64,000 nucleotides of DNA from Putridiphycobacter sp965230485. GTDB taxonomy: Bacteria; Bacteroidota; Bacteroidia; Flavobacteriales_D; Crocinitomicaceae. The position numbers were made by a program, and so were the translations under genes. The stretch covers positions 1,178,001 through 1,242,000 of the forward strand of contig CBDDLA010000001.1 in NCBI GenBank assembly GCA_965230485.1. Direction: 5' to 3'. Positions 47,003 through 57,106 of this stretch are shown here, piece after piece. How positions within the stretch are numbered: position 1 is the first letter of the stretch; each line of letters opens with the position of its first letter. Below the pieces are notes generated by a model. That model saw only the letters and a list, made by a program, of their open reading frames with translations, did not search any database and was not told the DNA's origin.

Positions 47003-50000
47003 TTACTGCTTGATAAACTTCGTTGTTTTGCTTGCTTGGTCAGTAGTTAAATTAACGACATAAGTACCTTTAGCTAAATCTGATAATCCAAGAGTAACAA
47101 TATTATCACCTTCATTCAAACTCACATTTTCCATATTGATAATTAATTGACCTTTTAAGTCAAATACTCTTACTGTTCCTTTGCCAGCTTCTTTTACATT
47201 AAAAGTTAAGTTAGCATCCATTACTACAGGATTAGGGAATAATAATAAATCAGAAATACTAGCAGGTGTATTGATATTATCAGTTGGCTCATCTACGCTT
47301 AAGAATTCGTTAGTAGACCAAATACCGCGTCCATGAGTACCTATATAAACCTGGCCTGTAGCTAAATTACCCTCATCCCACGATCTCCAATTTTGAAATA
47401 AATCAAAAATTGGTGTCAATCCGAAAGGTGCATCACAAACTTCCCATGCTGTCCCACCATTTTGTGTTCTGAACAAACCGAAAGCTGTTCCTACCAAAAT
47501 TTCGTCTGGATCGTCTCTGTCCATCATAATCGATAGGCAAGGAAGCATTGATGGCATGTTCCCAGAAATATCGGTAAACGTTGGCGAAGCACTAGTCGCA
47601 TTAATAGATTTTCTAACATGACTTCCCGTAGCAAAACCTCCTGTTGCAACAACAATTAAATCAGGATTATCTCTATCTGTGTCGATTCCTAAAATAGGTC
47701 CTGTTAGTGTTGCTATCAGATCAAAGGTAGCTTGCGTATTCGGATGATCAAAGTACAATAAACTATCTTCAATATTTCCATTAAGTGTTCCTAAAATTGG
47801 ATTTGGTGAATAGATGTCATTTAGACCACTTAGTCGGTAGATTCTACCAATAGAAGTACCAACAAATAAATGATTACCATCTTTTGAAAACTGCATCTCA
47901 GTGATGTTACCACTAATACCGGCACCTGCCTTAATAAACCCATCATGTGTAGCACTGAATCTTAATGCATTTCTTGTTAACCATAATCCGTCTCCTCCTC
48001 CTAAGCCGAGCGCCAACCAAGATTGATAAGTATCTTGAACTTTAAGGGTATCCCAACTTATGTTTTGCAATATTGGATTGATACCCATGTCAACCACTTC
48101 ACCTGGTTCATTTGGATTTGTACCAAAAAAGTGATCTCTAAAATCAATTTTATCTATTAGGAAACCAGTGGTACCATCAATCAATATACTATCACCAACT
48201 GATAATGGTGGCATACCGACAACATAAGTGTAAGTACTACCATATAAATTAACTAAAACACCTGTTGAATCAGTAATAATAGTATCTTCAATTGTCAAAT
48301 TTGTATTGGCAAATAATGTATCATCAAACGTTACACTTTCAGTAAGAGTGTACGTTAATGTTTGCTGGCTTGTAGCCGAAGGCACGTCAACAGTTTCTCC
48401 AGCATCCAAGTTTTCAACTGGGAAATAAAGAATTGAATCTTTAGAATTTAAATCATTTGGATTTTCATACAATTCTATAGATGTATAAAAGGATCCTAAA
48501 GGATTACCACCAGTTAAATCGCCTGGCACACCAAAAGAAGCAGGAATATTTGACGCTGTGTATGTAGAAACATTGAACCCTCTGTCACCTGATCTGAAAA
48601 TTAAACCAAAGTAAAGTGTTGAAAAAGCAACATCTCTATTAATAAATGACATAGCACAAGTAAACCCATCTCCACCAGACCATCTATCATGCTCTCTGTA
48701 TGTGTGATTATTATGGTAATTAACTTGAGTTCCGTTATCTTGAGCACCTCCCATTACGTCACCATGAGCTGATGCTGATATGCCATAAAATTGCGTGACA
48801 TTATATCCTCTATTAGACTCTCTAAAAGAAAGTCCATTATCATCTGACCAAAAAACACCACCATCAGTACCTAACCAAATCCTTCCTTGTGAATCCCATA
48901 CCATCTCGTGCTGATCAGAATGAACATACAATGGATTTAATTCTGGTACAAAACCGTTAGATCTTAATTCCCAGTTACCAGAAAGTGATTTTGAGTACAC
49001 CTCAATACCTCCAAATAAAATTGATTCTGGCTGACCAGGAACAACTGTAATAATCTGATCATAATTTCCTTGAGCATTTGCTCCAAAAGGTGTAAAATCA
49101 CCAGGAGCACCAGTACTAGCAGGCGCAATTCTAGTCCAAGAAGCACCATAATCCTTCGTGTAAAAAACTCCTCTTAAACGTCCTGCCCCAGTACTTTGAG
49201 ATGCATAAATATAATACTTCCCATCAACTTTTTCGTGAGATATAGCATATTCCATTCTTCCAACTCCACTAGATGGTATTAAACCACTTGCTTCACTTCC
49301 AGAAACATTAGTAAAAGAAGTTCCTCCATCTGTAGAAATATACGTTCTATGATTAGACAAATCAGCAACAATTACTTGTTGATCCGCCGATATAGCTAAA
49401 GCACCGCAATTACCCGCAACACCAGTAAAATCAGAAAGAGTACCATTATCATATACTTCTAATCCTTCTTGTCCTCCAATTAAGACCTTATTACCTAAAG
49501 CAACTATTTCGTTTATAAAATCATTCTCATCAGTACCAGGAATTTGAGTGAAAGTTTCACCATTATCAGTAGAGTAAAACACACCATCTCCTTCCATACC
49601 AGAATTAGTACCTCCATTAAAACCTTCTTCACTATGACCAGTAGCCACAAACAAGTTCCCGTTGTCCGTTTGACACATAGAAGAAATGGCTAAATTCTCA
49701 AAGAATCCTTCAACCTTCTTCCATGTACTACCTCTATTAGTTGATTTAAATAAGCCTCCGGAAACAGATCCAGCGTAAACGATTCTGTAATCATCCTTGT
49801 CAATTAAAATGGCTCTTGTTCTTCCACCAACGTTATCAGGTCCTTGATCAATAAATGTCATTTCAGCTCTGTCTCCTGATTTAGCCATACTGGTCACCTC
49901 AGCTCTGGCTCTATCATAGGCCTCTTTGTTGAACTCACCAGTTTGCATATCAGAATATATCATGTTGTAGTATTCGAAGGCACCTCTTATCCCTTGCTCT

Positions 50001-50131
50001 TGCTTGTTTGTTGTAATTGATCGACTTTGATATAGGCCCGTTTCCGTTTCATTTGTATTGGAAACAAATAGTGCTGTTGCAGCAACTAAAACTGCCCCAA
50101 TTGAACCTAAGAAAACTTTTTTACTCATCAT
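47003..50131 (-). CDS. secreted sortilin/BNR-repeat propeller protein with T9SS type A sorting domain (paralogue)
   Basis: 1042 residues with an N-terminal signal segment (FLGSIGAVLVAATALFVSN). Propeller repeats parallel those of the preceding paralogue (GGLFKSTNRGSTWKKV, GVFYSTDNGETFTQI, GVFYTKDYGASWTRI, GGVFWSDDNGLSFRE, LFRTQNGGTAWEV), and the last 80 residues form the same type A sorting domain, nearly identical to its twin. An insert at about residues 550-670 (NPNDLNSKDSILYF...) is shared in position but diverged in sequence. It probably acts as a surface or released binding protein or glycosidase-like propeller; no catalytic residue set was recognised. Confidence 0.9.
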   Translation of the reverse strand: MMSKKVFLGSIGAVLVAATALFVSNTNETETGLYQSRSITTNKQEQGIRGAFEYYNMIYSDMQTGEFNKEAYDRARAEVTSMAKSGDRAEMTFIDQGPDNVGGRTRAILIDKDDYRIVYAGSVSGGLFKSTNRGSTWKKVEGFFENLAISSMCQTDNGNLFVATGHSEEGFNGGTNSGMEGDGVFYSTDNGETFTQIPGTDENDFINEIVALGNKVLIGGQEGLEVYDNGTLSDFTGVAGNCGALAISADQQVIVADLSNHRTYISTDGGTSFTNVSGSEASGLIPSSGVGRMEYAISHEKVDGKYYIYASQSTGAGRLRGVFYTKDYGASWTRIAPASTGAPGDFTPFGANAQGNYDQIITVVPGQPESILFGGIEVYSKSLSGNWELRSNGFVPELNPLYVHSDQHEMVWDSQGRIWLGTDGGVFWSDDNGLSFRESNRGYNVTQFYGISASAHGDVMGGAQDNGTQVNYHNNHTYREHDRWSGGDGFTCAMSFINRDVAFSTLYFGLIFRSGDRGFNVSTYTASNIPASFGVPGDLTGGNPLGSFYTSIELYENPNDLNSKDSILYFPVENLDAGETVDVPSATSQQTLTYTLTESVTFDDTLFANTNLTIEDTIITDSTGVLVNLYGSTYTYVVGMPPLSVGDSILIDGTTGFLIDKIDFRDHFFGTNPNEPGEVVDMGINPILQNISWDTLKVQDTYQSWLALGLGGGDGLWLTRNALRFSATHDGFIKAGAGISGNITEMQFSKDGNHLFVGTSIGRIYRLSGLNDIYSPNPILGTLNGNIEDSLLYFDHPNTQATFDLIATLTGPILGIDTDRDNPDLIVVATGGFATGSHVRKSINATSASPTFTDISGNMPSMLPCLSIMMDRDDPDEILVGTAFGLFRTQNGGTAWEVCDAPFGLTPIFDLFQNWRSWDEGNLATGQVYIGTHGRGIWSTNEFLSVDEPTDNINTPASISDLLLFPNPVVMDANLTFNVKEAGKGTVRVFDLKGQLIINMENVSLNEGDNIVTLGLSDLAKGTYVVNLTTDQASKTTKFIKQ
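47008..47396 (-). repeat. direct repeat copy 2 (3' end of paired BNR genes)
   Basis: Partner of 43706-44094. It encodes the same sorting domain in the second paralogue. Confidence 0.8.
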
Positions 50132-50246
50132 ATGTAATATTTTTTAATCGCAAATGTGCGCTAAAGATACAATAAACTTCTTTAAATAATTAAGCAAATC
50201 ATAACTTTTATTTAACAAAAAAATGCATTTTTATACATGTCAAACT

Positions 50247-51101
50247 TTAAAACAAATGCTTTTCCGCTCGATAAGATGATCGAACTAATGGCCCGCTCTC
50301 GACATACCTAAACCCTTTACTTAAAGCATATTCTTTGTAATAGTCAAACTTTTCTGGAGTAATAAATTCTGCTACTGGCAAATGCTTTGCAGTAGGCTGA
50401 AGGTATTGTCCTAATGTCAATACATCACAATTAACCGAAGCCAAATCTGATATTGTTTCTAGAATCTCTTGTTCGGTTTCACCTAAACCTAACATAACCC
50501 CTGATTTTGTCTTCATCCCCCCTTTTTTTAGACGCATAAGTACTTCCAAACTTCGATCATATTTAGCTTGAATGCGTACTTCTTTGGTTAAACGACGAAC
50601 AGTTTCAAGATTGTGAGAAACAATTTCAGGAGCAACATCAATAATGCGTTGCAGGTTATTCCATTTTCCACCAAAATCAGGAATTAAAGTTTCCATGGTT
50701 GTTGTGGGAGAAGCATTTCTAATCGCCTCTACAGTTTTAACCCAAATAATCGACCCTCCGTCATCCAAGTCATCACGATCTACAGAGGTAATTACAGCAT
50801 GCTTAACTCCCATTAACTTTACCGATTCAGCTACTTTACCAGGCTCTGCAAGGTCAGCAGCTAAAGGTTTACCCGTTTTTACTGCACAAAAACCACATGA
50901 ACGGGTACAAATATTTCCTAAAATCATAAAGGTTGCTGTTCCTTCTCCCCAACACTCGCCCATATTCGGACAGCTCCCGCTCTCACAGATAGTATGTAAT
51001 TGATGTTGATCAACTAATTGCCTTACCTTTTTATAATTTTCTCCCGTTGGTAGCTTAACTCTTAACCATTTGGGTTTTTTTATTCGCTCTGTTACTTCCA
51101 T
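50247..51101 (-). CDS. lipA: lipoyl synthase
   Basis: 284 residues. LipA inserts two sulfurs into octanoyl groups on lipoyl domains. The auxiliary cluster cysteines are Cys39, Cys44 and Cys50 (ICESGSCPNMGEC). The radical-SAM CxxxCxxC is Cys65, Cys69 and Cys72 (ICTRSCGFC), and the C-terminal RSSYRA motif supplies the conserved Ser that ligates the auxiliary cluster. The start follows the outer-membrane protein gene by 1 base, in a run with truA and the SpoIIE-type phosphatase. lipB is not in the window. Confidence 0.97.
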   Translation of the reverse strand: MEVTERIKKPKWLRVKLPTGENYKKVRQLVDQHQLHTICESGSCPNMGECWGEGTATFMILGNICTRSCGFCAVKTGKPLAADLAEPGKVAESVKLMGVKHAVITSVDRDDLDDGGSIIWVKTVEAIRNASPTTTMETLIPDFGGKWNNLQRIIDVAPEIVSHNLETVRRLTKEVRIQAKYDRSLEVLMRLKKGGMKTKSGVMLGLGETEQEILETISDLASVNCDVLTLGQYLQPTAKHLPVAEFITPEKFDYYKEYALSKGFRYVESGPLVRSSYRAEKHLF

Positions 51102-51102
51102 T

Positions 51103-51825
51103 TTAAAATTTGCTCCCTAATTCGAATTGTAAATAAAACGCTGTAAACAACTTATAATTATCGGCCCCAAACATAATGGGAATTTCATTGGCAGGAAAAT
51201 AATCAAACTGAAATCCGATTTCTCCTCCACTAATGCCGTCCTTTTGCTTAGCAAAATTAAAATTAAACCCTAATTTATGATGAACCCCAATATTAAAGGA
51301 ACTTTCCCCAATGCCTTTAAACCAGCTTGCACGTCCTTCTATTACACTATATTCGTGTATTTCTGGATCATATCTTTCAACAGGAGATTCAAATACTCCA
51401 ATTGATTTTCTTATTTGTAAATAGACTGGTTTTAGAAACCCCAATGATGGACCAAGCTTCCATTTCAATTGAACTTCTATACCGTTATCTCTTTTAATCT
51501 CAAATAACTTTAAATTTCCGCCAATCGTCGGTCGCAGACTAACAAACGAATTCAATTTGTAATAAAAAAAACTTCTAGTACCTGTTATTGTAGTAATTTT
51601 AAATTCATTTTTATGGTGAATATTCGTTGCTTGAAACCCCACAACATGGTGATACTTGTACGTCTTCTGTTTGGTCAATTCTCCATAAAATCCCCAGCCA
51701 GCAGTATTAAAATGAACTCCGGTGCAAAACGAATTTCTATAGAGTTTATCATAGGTTGTGTCAGAAAGTTCTTGACCAAAGCCCAATGATACATGAAAAA
51801 ATAAAATGAATAGTTTTAATCTCAC
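51103..51825 (-). CDS. putative outer-membrane beta-barrel protein
   Basis: 240 residues with a signal peptide (LFILFFHVSLGFGQ) and alternating hydrophobic/polar beta strands ending in Phe (FTAFYLQFELGSKF), as in small outer-membrane barrels. The start is a GTG at 51825. I recognise no named family, though similar proteins often lie next to lipA in Flavobacteriia. It begins 48 bases after truA and ends 1 base before lipA, so expression is linked to both. Confidence 0.65.
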   Translation of the reverse strand: MRLKLFILFFHVSLGFGQELSDTTYDKLYRNSFCTGVHFNTAGWGFYGELTKQKTYKYHHVVGFQATNIHHKNEFKITTITGTRSFFYYKLNSFVSLRPTIGGNLKLFEIKRDNGIEVQLKWKLGPSLGFLKPVYLQIRKSIGVFESPVERYDPEIHEYSVIEGRASWFKGIGESSFNIGVHHKLGFNFNFAKQKDGISGGEIGFQFDYFPANEIPIMFGADNYKLFTAFYLQFELGSKF

Positions 51826-51873
51826 ATTACAAAATTACGGAATAAATCAATCAAATAAATATTTTTTTTGTCA

Positions 51874-52623
51874 TTATCGGACTTCATAAGGATACTTTAC
51901 GTTGACGAGAAACAACCCCTTAGCTGGAGCAGATTTTCCAGCTTGCATCCTTTTTTTTGATTCAATAATGTTTCTAAACGTTTGCAATGAACATTGTTCT
52001 TCTCCAACTTCTATGAGTGTTCCAACTATTGCTCTTACCATATTTCTTAAAAAGCGATTGGCTGTGATGGTAAAAACAAGTTGGTCGCCTTCCATATTAA
52101 AACCAGCGTTTACTAGATTGCATTTGAAATTATTAACTTCAGTCTGAACCCTACTAAAAGCTTCAAAATCTTGATATTCTTTTAATATTTCCGTAGCCTC
52201 CTGCATTTTCTTAATATTTATGGAATCTTTAATTTGCAAGGACCTATCTGTTAAAAAAGGACGTTTTGAAAAGTGAAAGTAATATTTATATGTCCTTTCT
52301 GTAGCATCAAATCTTGAATGCGAATTTTCTGTCATCTCATTTATCGCATGAATAGCAATATCTTTTGGTAACATGTGATTCAACTTGAATTTAAAATGAG
52401 AAATATTCTCTATTCGAGGAAAATCCATATGAAAGATATAATTAATTGCATGAACACCAGCATCAGTTCTGCCGCAGCCCATTATTTTAACTGGTAAATT
52501 TTTATTCAATTTAGAAAGGTTGCTTTGCAATACCTCTTGTACTGTTATGGCATTAGGTTGAATTTGCCAACCAGAATAATTAGTACCGTTAAATGTAATT
52601 CTCAAAAAATACCGCTTATCCAT
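51874..52623 (-). CDS. truA: tRNA pseudouridine(38-40) synthase TruA
   Basis: 249 residues. TruA isomerises uridines 38-40 of the anticodon arm to pseudouridine. The catalytic Asp54 lies in GCGRTDAGVHA, with the family motifs FNGTNYSGWQIQPN, FDATERTYKYYF and ANRFLRNMVRAIVGTLIEVG. The ATG at 52623 is 15 bases after the phosphatase gene, so both are likely on one transcript. Confidence 0.96.
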   Translation of the reverse strand: MDKRYFLRITFNGTNYSGWQIQPNAITVQEVLQSNLSKLNKNLPVKIMGCGRTDAGVHAINYIFHMDFPRIENISHFKFKLNHMLPKDIAIHAINEMTENSHSRFDATERTYKYYFHFSKRPFLTDRSLQIKDSINIKKMQEATEILKEYQDFEAFSRVQTEVNNFKCNLVNAGFNMEGDQLVFTITANRFLRNMVRAIVGTLIEVGEEQCSLQTFRNIIESKKRMQAGKSAPAKGLFLVNVKYPYEVR

Positions 52624-52638
52624 AAAGAAAAATTACAC

Positions 52639-54123
52639 CTATATCTGAACACCAATAACACATACATCATCAATTTGCTCTTGATCTCCTTTCCAATCAT
52701 TAAATACAGATTCAATATGTATTTTTTGCTGATCGAGTTCTAGACTCGAAATTTCAAGAACCATTTCCCTAAAGTTTCTAATCTTAAACTTTTTATTTAG
52801 AGGGCCTCCGAATTGATCAGCGAAGCCATCACTAAACAGATATATGATATCATTTTCATGCAATGAAAAGTGAGATGACTCAAATTTTTTCAGATAATCG
52901 AATTTTCCAACAGGTTGTTTATTTGGTTTAGATACAATCAATTGGTTATTCCTAAGTATATAAATAGGGTTATAGGCCCCTGCATATAACATTTGCTTAG
53001 ATTCAATGTTAATTCTGCAAAGCGCTATATCCATGCCATCATTCATTGCAAAGTCCCCCTTAGTTAAATAGCTTATTACCATCTCTCTTACCTTATCAAG
53101 AATATGACCAGGGTCTTTTAGTTTCATTTGACATATTACCTTATCTAAAATATTTGCACAGATGATACTTAAAATTGCACCTGGGACACCATGCCCCGTA
53201 CAGTCAGCGACAGCTATATATACTTCACCATTAATTTCTTCCATCCAATAAAAATCTCCTGCAACAATATCTTTTGATTGATACATAATAAAAAAATCAG
53301 AAAAGTTGTCTTCAAATCTTTTTTTAGGAGGCAGTATCTTGTTTTGTATTTTCAATGCATAGTGCATTGAATCCATAATGTCTTTATTTTTAAACTCAAT
53401 TATCCTTTTCTGATCTGATAATTGCTTCTTTTTTTGGATTTCTTCTTTAAGAATCTTTCTAGTATATCTGATAAATATTAAAAAAATAGCCACAATTACG
53501 ATCATGGAGACCATCACTCTTTTTAAATATTGCTTATTAACTAATGATTTAAAAACTGAAAACTTAATGTCTGCTTCTAATAGGGCCACTACTTTTCCCT
53601 CTGATGTCTTTATGGGATGAAAAGCTGATATCCAAGTACCATTCTCCGTTTCATAGCTCGGTATAGTACCACCAGTTTGATAATTCTGCTTAAGAAGTTC
53701 AGGAACCTGAGAATACTCATTATTAACATCAAAAAAATCATCTGATCTGACGCCATAATAGAACTTATCATCTTTTTCGTTCCAAACCAAAGTATATAAA
53801 GGACTTTGCAACCCCGTTTCGTTTTTAGCTGATGATAATATTTTATTTAATTCACGATAAATTGAATCAGCAACTACCCTATCTTTTTTATTTTTAGAAT
53901 AGTACTTCGAAATCATTAAAGAATGTGCATTACCATCAATACTAATGGCTAAACTGGAGACAATACCCTTTAATTTATCATATTGTCGATCTTCCTGTAA
54001 TGCTAATTCATGATAGTAGCCAATTCCAATAAAAAAAATAGTTACTACAATAAAAAGTAAGTATATTATAAACATTAATCTTGTGGCTAAATTTTCAAGA
54101 ATCCTACTTACTAAGCTGCTCAT
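52639..54123 (-). CDS. membrane sensor with SpoIIE-type PP2C phosphatase domain
   Basis: 494 residues. Helix 1 (about 16-35) and helix 2 (about 200-222) flank an extracytoplasmic sensor of about 160 residues that looks dCache/CHASE-like (LVWNEKDDKFYYGVRSDD; ISAFHPIKTSEGKVVALLEADI). A short coiled coil leads to the SpoIIE/RsbU phosphatase: SKDIVAGDFYWMEE, VADCTGHGVPGAILSIIC and LFSDGFADQFGG hold the metal-binding Asp residues. Such proteins dephosphorylate anti-anti-sigma or other Ser/Thr phosphoproteins. No partner STAS protein or kinase lies nearby. It heads the truA-lipA run. Confidence 0.88.
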   Translation of the reverse strand: MSSLVSRILENLATRLMFIIYLLFIVVTIFFIGIGYYHELALQEDRQYDKLKGIVSSLAISIDGNAHSLMISKYYSKNKKDRVVADSIYRELNKILSSAKNETGLQSPLYTLVWNEKDDKFYYGVRSDDFFDVNNEYSQVPELLKQNYQTGGTIPSYETENGTWISAFHPIKTSEGKVVALLEADIKFSVFKSLVNKQYLKRVMVSMIVIVAIFLIFIRYTRKILKEEIQKKKQLSDQKRIIEFKNKDIMDSMHYALKIQNKILPPKKRFEDNFSDFFIMYQSKDIVAGDFYWMEEINGEVYIAVADCTGHGVPGAILSIICANILDKVICQMKLKDPGHILDKVREMVISYLTKGDFAMNDGMDIALCRINIESKQMLYAGAYNPIYILRNNQLIVSKPNKQPVGKFDYLKKFESSHFSLHENDIIYLFSDGFADQFGGPLNKKFKIRNFREMVLEISSLELDQQKIHIESVFNDWKGDQEQIDDVCVIGVQI

Positions 54124-54199
54124 TTATTGACAAATAATAACTATTAAGGTAAATTTTAACTACTGTTTAACTTCACTACTAGCCATTAAACATAATGAT

Positions 54200-54207
54200 T
54201 ATTTTTG
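54200..54207 (+). promoter_or_regulatory. -7 promoter box for the phosphoesterase gene
   Basis: TATTTTTG is an exact TAnnTTTG match, 46 bases before the ATG at 54254. No clear -33 TTG was found. Confidence 0.35.
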
Positions 54208-54253
54208 TAAAGATAATATCTATTTTCTTTTGTTTATTACATCCTTAGTTGCT

Positions 54254-54751
54254 ATGACAAAAATCGGTCTTCTCTCTGACACACATGGTTATCTTGATCC
54301 TAAAATTTTTGAGTATTTTAAAGATGTAGATGAAATATGGCATGCCGGAGATGTTGGAAGTATTGAAATAATAAATAAGCTCGAAAAGTTTAAACCAACT
54401 AAAGGTGTATTTGGAAATATTGACGATCGCGAATTGCGATTGGTTTGGCCAGAGCATTTAATTTTTAATTGTGAGAATAAAAAAGTATTAATCTCTCATA
54501 TTGGAGGAAAACCAGGAAGGTATAGGAAAAATTCACACGACATGATACTTCAGCATCAACCAGATATTTTCGTTTGCGGGCATTCTCACATATTAATGGT
54601 TAAATATGATAAAAACATTAATGCCCTTTGGATTAATCCTGGAGCTTGCGGTCAAAAAGGGTTTCACCAAGTTTCAACCATACTTAGGTTCGAAATTGAT
54701 AAATCTTCTATTCAAAACATGGAAGTAATTGAACTGAACAAAAGAAGCTAA
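54254..54751 (+). CDS. YfcE-family metallophosphoesterase
   Basis: 165 residues from the ATG at 54254; the in-frame TTG upstream would add eight unrelated residues. The calcineurin-like metal site is complete: Asp9 and His11 (LLSDTHG), HAGDVG, GNIDD, SHIGG and CGHSHI. YfcE/MJ0936-type enzymes are Mn-dependent phosphodiesterases with no settled physiological substrate. The stop overlaps the stop region of the converging cargo gene by 4 bases, so there is no room for a separate terminator. Confidence 0.93.
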   Translation: MTKIGLLSDTHGYLDPKIFEYFKDVDEIWHAGDVGSIEIINKLEKFKPTKGVFGNIDDRELRLVWPEHLIFNCENKKVLISHIGGKPGRYRKNSHDMILQHQPDIFVCGHSHILMVKYDKNINALWINPGACGQKGFHQVSTILRFEIDKSSIQNMEVIELNKRS

Positions 54752-57093
54752 TCATGAATTAAAAGCTTTTCTAAATGTCTTTTAGATTCTGTTGTCAATT
54801 CAATGTAATAGATTCCACTTTGTAAATTCAAGTCATTGATTTGGTGCTGCTGATTATTAATCTGTTCATAATCACGAACTGTTTGCCCCAATTGATTTAA
54901 AATTCTAACGAAATACGTTTTTGTTTCATTTTGATTGAATGCTATGATAATGCTGTTTTTAGTTGGATTCGGGTATATAGAAAAGTCAAAATAATCATAT
55001 TCTTCAAGTCGTAAACCAATGATTGATTCACATTCTGATGTATCTGAGCATCCATTTGAAGAAATAATAACAGCATAGCTACCATTTTGCTGAGGAGAGT
55101 ATGTTTGAGCGGTTGCTCCCGCAATAACTTGGTAGTTAGCATCACAATCAACCCATTGGTACAAAGCATTATTAATGGAAGCTGATAATGTATATTGATT
55201 AATGGTTACGGCCGTATTGATAGGTTGGTCTACCTGTAGGTTCGTAGTCACAATACTATCACACCCATTAATTACAGACTGTAAAGTATCATTGTAAAAT
55301 CCAGAAATACTATAATTTATGCCGCCAACTGTATGAAAATCCCCAAAGCAAATATCTACATTAATTGTATCGTAATCAGACTGAAGAACTGTCAGGTTAG
55401 TATTTACAATACTATCATTTCCATTTACAACGGTTGTTAAAACATCTGTAAATACTCCAGAAGAAGAGTAAGTAGATGATCCAATGCTATAGGTTTCTCC
55501 ATCACAAATTTCTATATCTTGATTAACGGTTATACTTTCTGTCATTTCAACCCTTATCATTATTGCTCGCGGATTAGTGAGAGACGCTAATTGGCCTGTA
55601 GCTGGAATTCCAAGAACCGATCCGAAATAAGTAGGTTGCGCCATACCAAACTCAACATCATTTGCTCCTCCATAATGTGACGCAAAAATGATAAACTCAT
55701 CACCAGCTTGCACTTCTACAGGATCTATTAATTTAAGACTTATAAAATTATCCAAATCAGCATTAACTATTTGATGGTTGCCTGTAAGTTGTACTTCTAC
55801 AAATGTCCCATTAATTAATTTGTAAACGGATCCGTAAATGAATTGCCCAACATTGTCGGTGTTATCAGATATTTTAACTTCTAATCTGTTCATATACCCG
55901 TTACCATAGGTCCGCATTAAATTTCCTATTTTAAATACTTGGCCTCCGTTTCCTGCAAAATTAGATATCAGGTTTGTTTCAATACCGTTATCCCTAGCAT
56001 AAGTTGTACTGGTCACCTCAATAGAGTCTACTATAGTATCATTCCCTGCAGCAATGTCATCAGGGTTATCACCCAAAAAAGTCCAGGTAATATCGTATTT
56101 ACCTAAGCCATTGGCAGGTGTATAAAGAGTAGTCGCTTCAAGTGTATCTCTTGTATAGGGAAGCAAATCAATATCTGTTGAGGTGCCTGAATAAACAACA
56201 GCACCTTTATTAACCGTAGCTTCCAAATTGAGTCCTGTATGCACAGAGTCTCCTCCATTAAATACCTCTCCACTTAATTCTATCCCTGTCAGTTGAGCAG
56301 TTGGTATCATATAGTATTCTATGCCATCCGTTGCAAATTTGCCTGCTTCAATTTGAGCATCATATTTAGATCCCTCAATAATTTTTACATCATCAACATA
56401 CCAGGCATATTCAATATAATTGGTTGTACCTCCATTTGGCAAACCGTCCCAAACAAAGCGGATTGTTACATTCGCTGGATTACTTGCAATTGCACTTCCA
56501 ATACTAAATTGTCTTATTTCTGGTTGACCATAAACTGCTCCGCCATTTGCGGTTAGTGGAGTAATACTCGTATTATTCCCGACTTCTACCCAAGTAACTC
56601 CTCCGTTAGTACTCACCTCCACTGCTTGAAGTGTTATGAATCGAGCGCCATACTGAGAAAACTCTATAATTGGTGCTGGAAAACCTGTTAAATTAATAGG
56701 TGTAGAGTATTCCAAAGTAAATGGTCCATTTTGTATAACATCTCCAGCAACAGAAGGATCTCCGTTTACAAAACGAGCAAAATTCCCAGTTGTGCCCATG
56801 TCGCCAGTATTAGGAAAAAACCAACCATTAGTAGTTGTACCAATTGACCAACCATTTTGCGTGTAATTTGTCGAAGGACCAGTTGCGGTCCAATCCGAAG
56901 GAATGCTAAAATCATTACTCCAAATAATGTCGCCTGCAGCCCTATCATTATTATGTATTGGTCTTTTTTTAGCCCCATGGCTGTCAATGACATTAGTATT
57001 TAAATTAACATTCGAGCTAGCATGAGGAAATTTTTGAGCTAAAACTGTGGTTACAGTTACTAAACTTAATGTGAATACAAGTATTTTTTTCAT
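54748..57093 (-). CDS. secreted protein with T9SS type A sorting domain
   Basis: 781 residues with a signal peptide (KKILVFTLSLVTVTTVLAQ). Residues about 55-240 form a beta-sandwich (WSNDFSIPSDWTATG, YVDDVKIIEG) of the choice-of-anchor/MAM-like type. A further beta domain of CARDB-like character follows. Two repeats of about 50 residues come next (ICDGETYSIGSSTYSSSGVF and ICFGDFHTVGGINYSISGFY, each ending in a CDSIVxTNL or DSIVNTNL motif). The last 80 residues are the sorting domain (FSIYPNPTKNSIIIAFN...GIYYIELTTE...KLLIHD). It is exported by T9SS; the function is unknown. A 36-bp palindrome sits 13 bases before the ATG. Confidence 0.88.
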   Translation of the reverse strand: MKKILVFTLSLVTVTTVLAQKFPHASSNVNLNTNVIDSHGAKKRPIHNNDRAAGDIIWSNDFSIPSDWTATGPSTNYTQNGWSIGTTTNGWFFPNTGDMGTTGNFARFVNGDPSVAGDVIQNGPFTLEYSTPINLTGFPAPIIEFSQYGARFITLQAVEVSTNGGVTWVEVGNNTSITPLTANGGAVYGQPEIRQFSIGSAIASNPANVTIRFVWDGLPNGGTTNYIEYAWYVDDVKIIEGSKYDAQIEAGKFATDGIEYYMIPTAQLTGIELSGEVFNGGDSVHTGLNLEATVNKGAVVYSGTSTDIDLLPYTRDTLEATTLYTPANGLGKYDITWTFLGDNPDDIAAGNDTIVDSIEVTSTTYARDNGIETNLISNFAGNGGQVFKIGNLMRTYGNGYMNRLEVKISDNTDNVGQFIYGSVYKLINGTFVEVQLTGNHQIVNADLDNFISLKLIDPVEVQAGDEFIIFASHYGGANDVEFGMAQPTYFGSVLGIPATGQLASLTNPRAIMIRVEMTESITVNQDIEICDGETYSIGSSTYSSSGVFTDVLTTVVNGNDSIVNTNLTVLQSDYDTINVDICFGDFHTVGGINYSISGFYNDTLQSVINGCDSIVTTNLQVDQPINTAVTINQYTLSASINNALYQWVDCDANYQVIAGATAQTYSPQQNGSYAVIISSNGCSDTSECESIIGLRLEEYDYFDFSIYPNPTKNSIIIAFNQNETKTYFVRILNQLGQTVRDYEQINNQQHQINDLNLQSGIYYIELTTESKRHLEKLLIHD

Positions 57094-57106
57094 ATCCCAA
57101 TGATTT

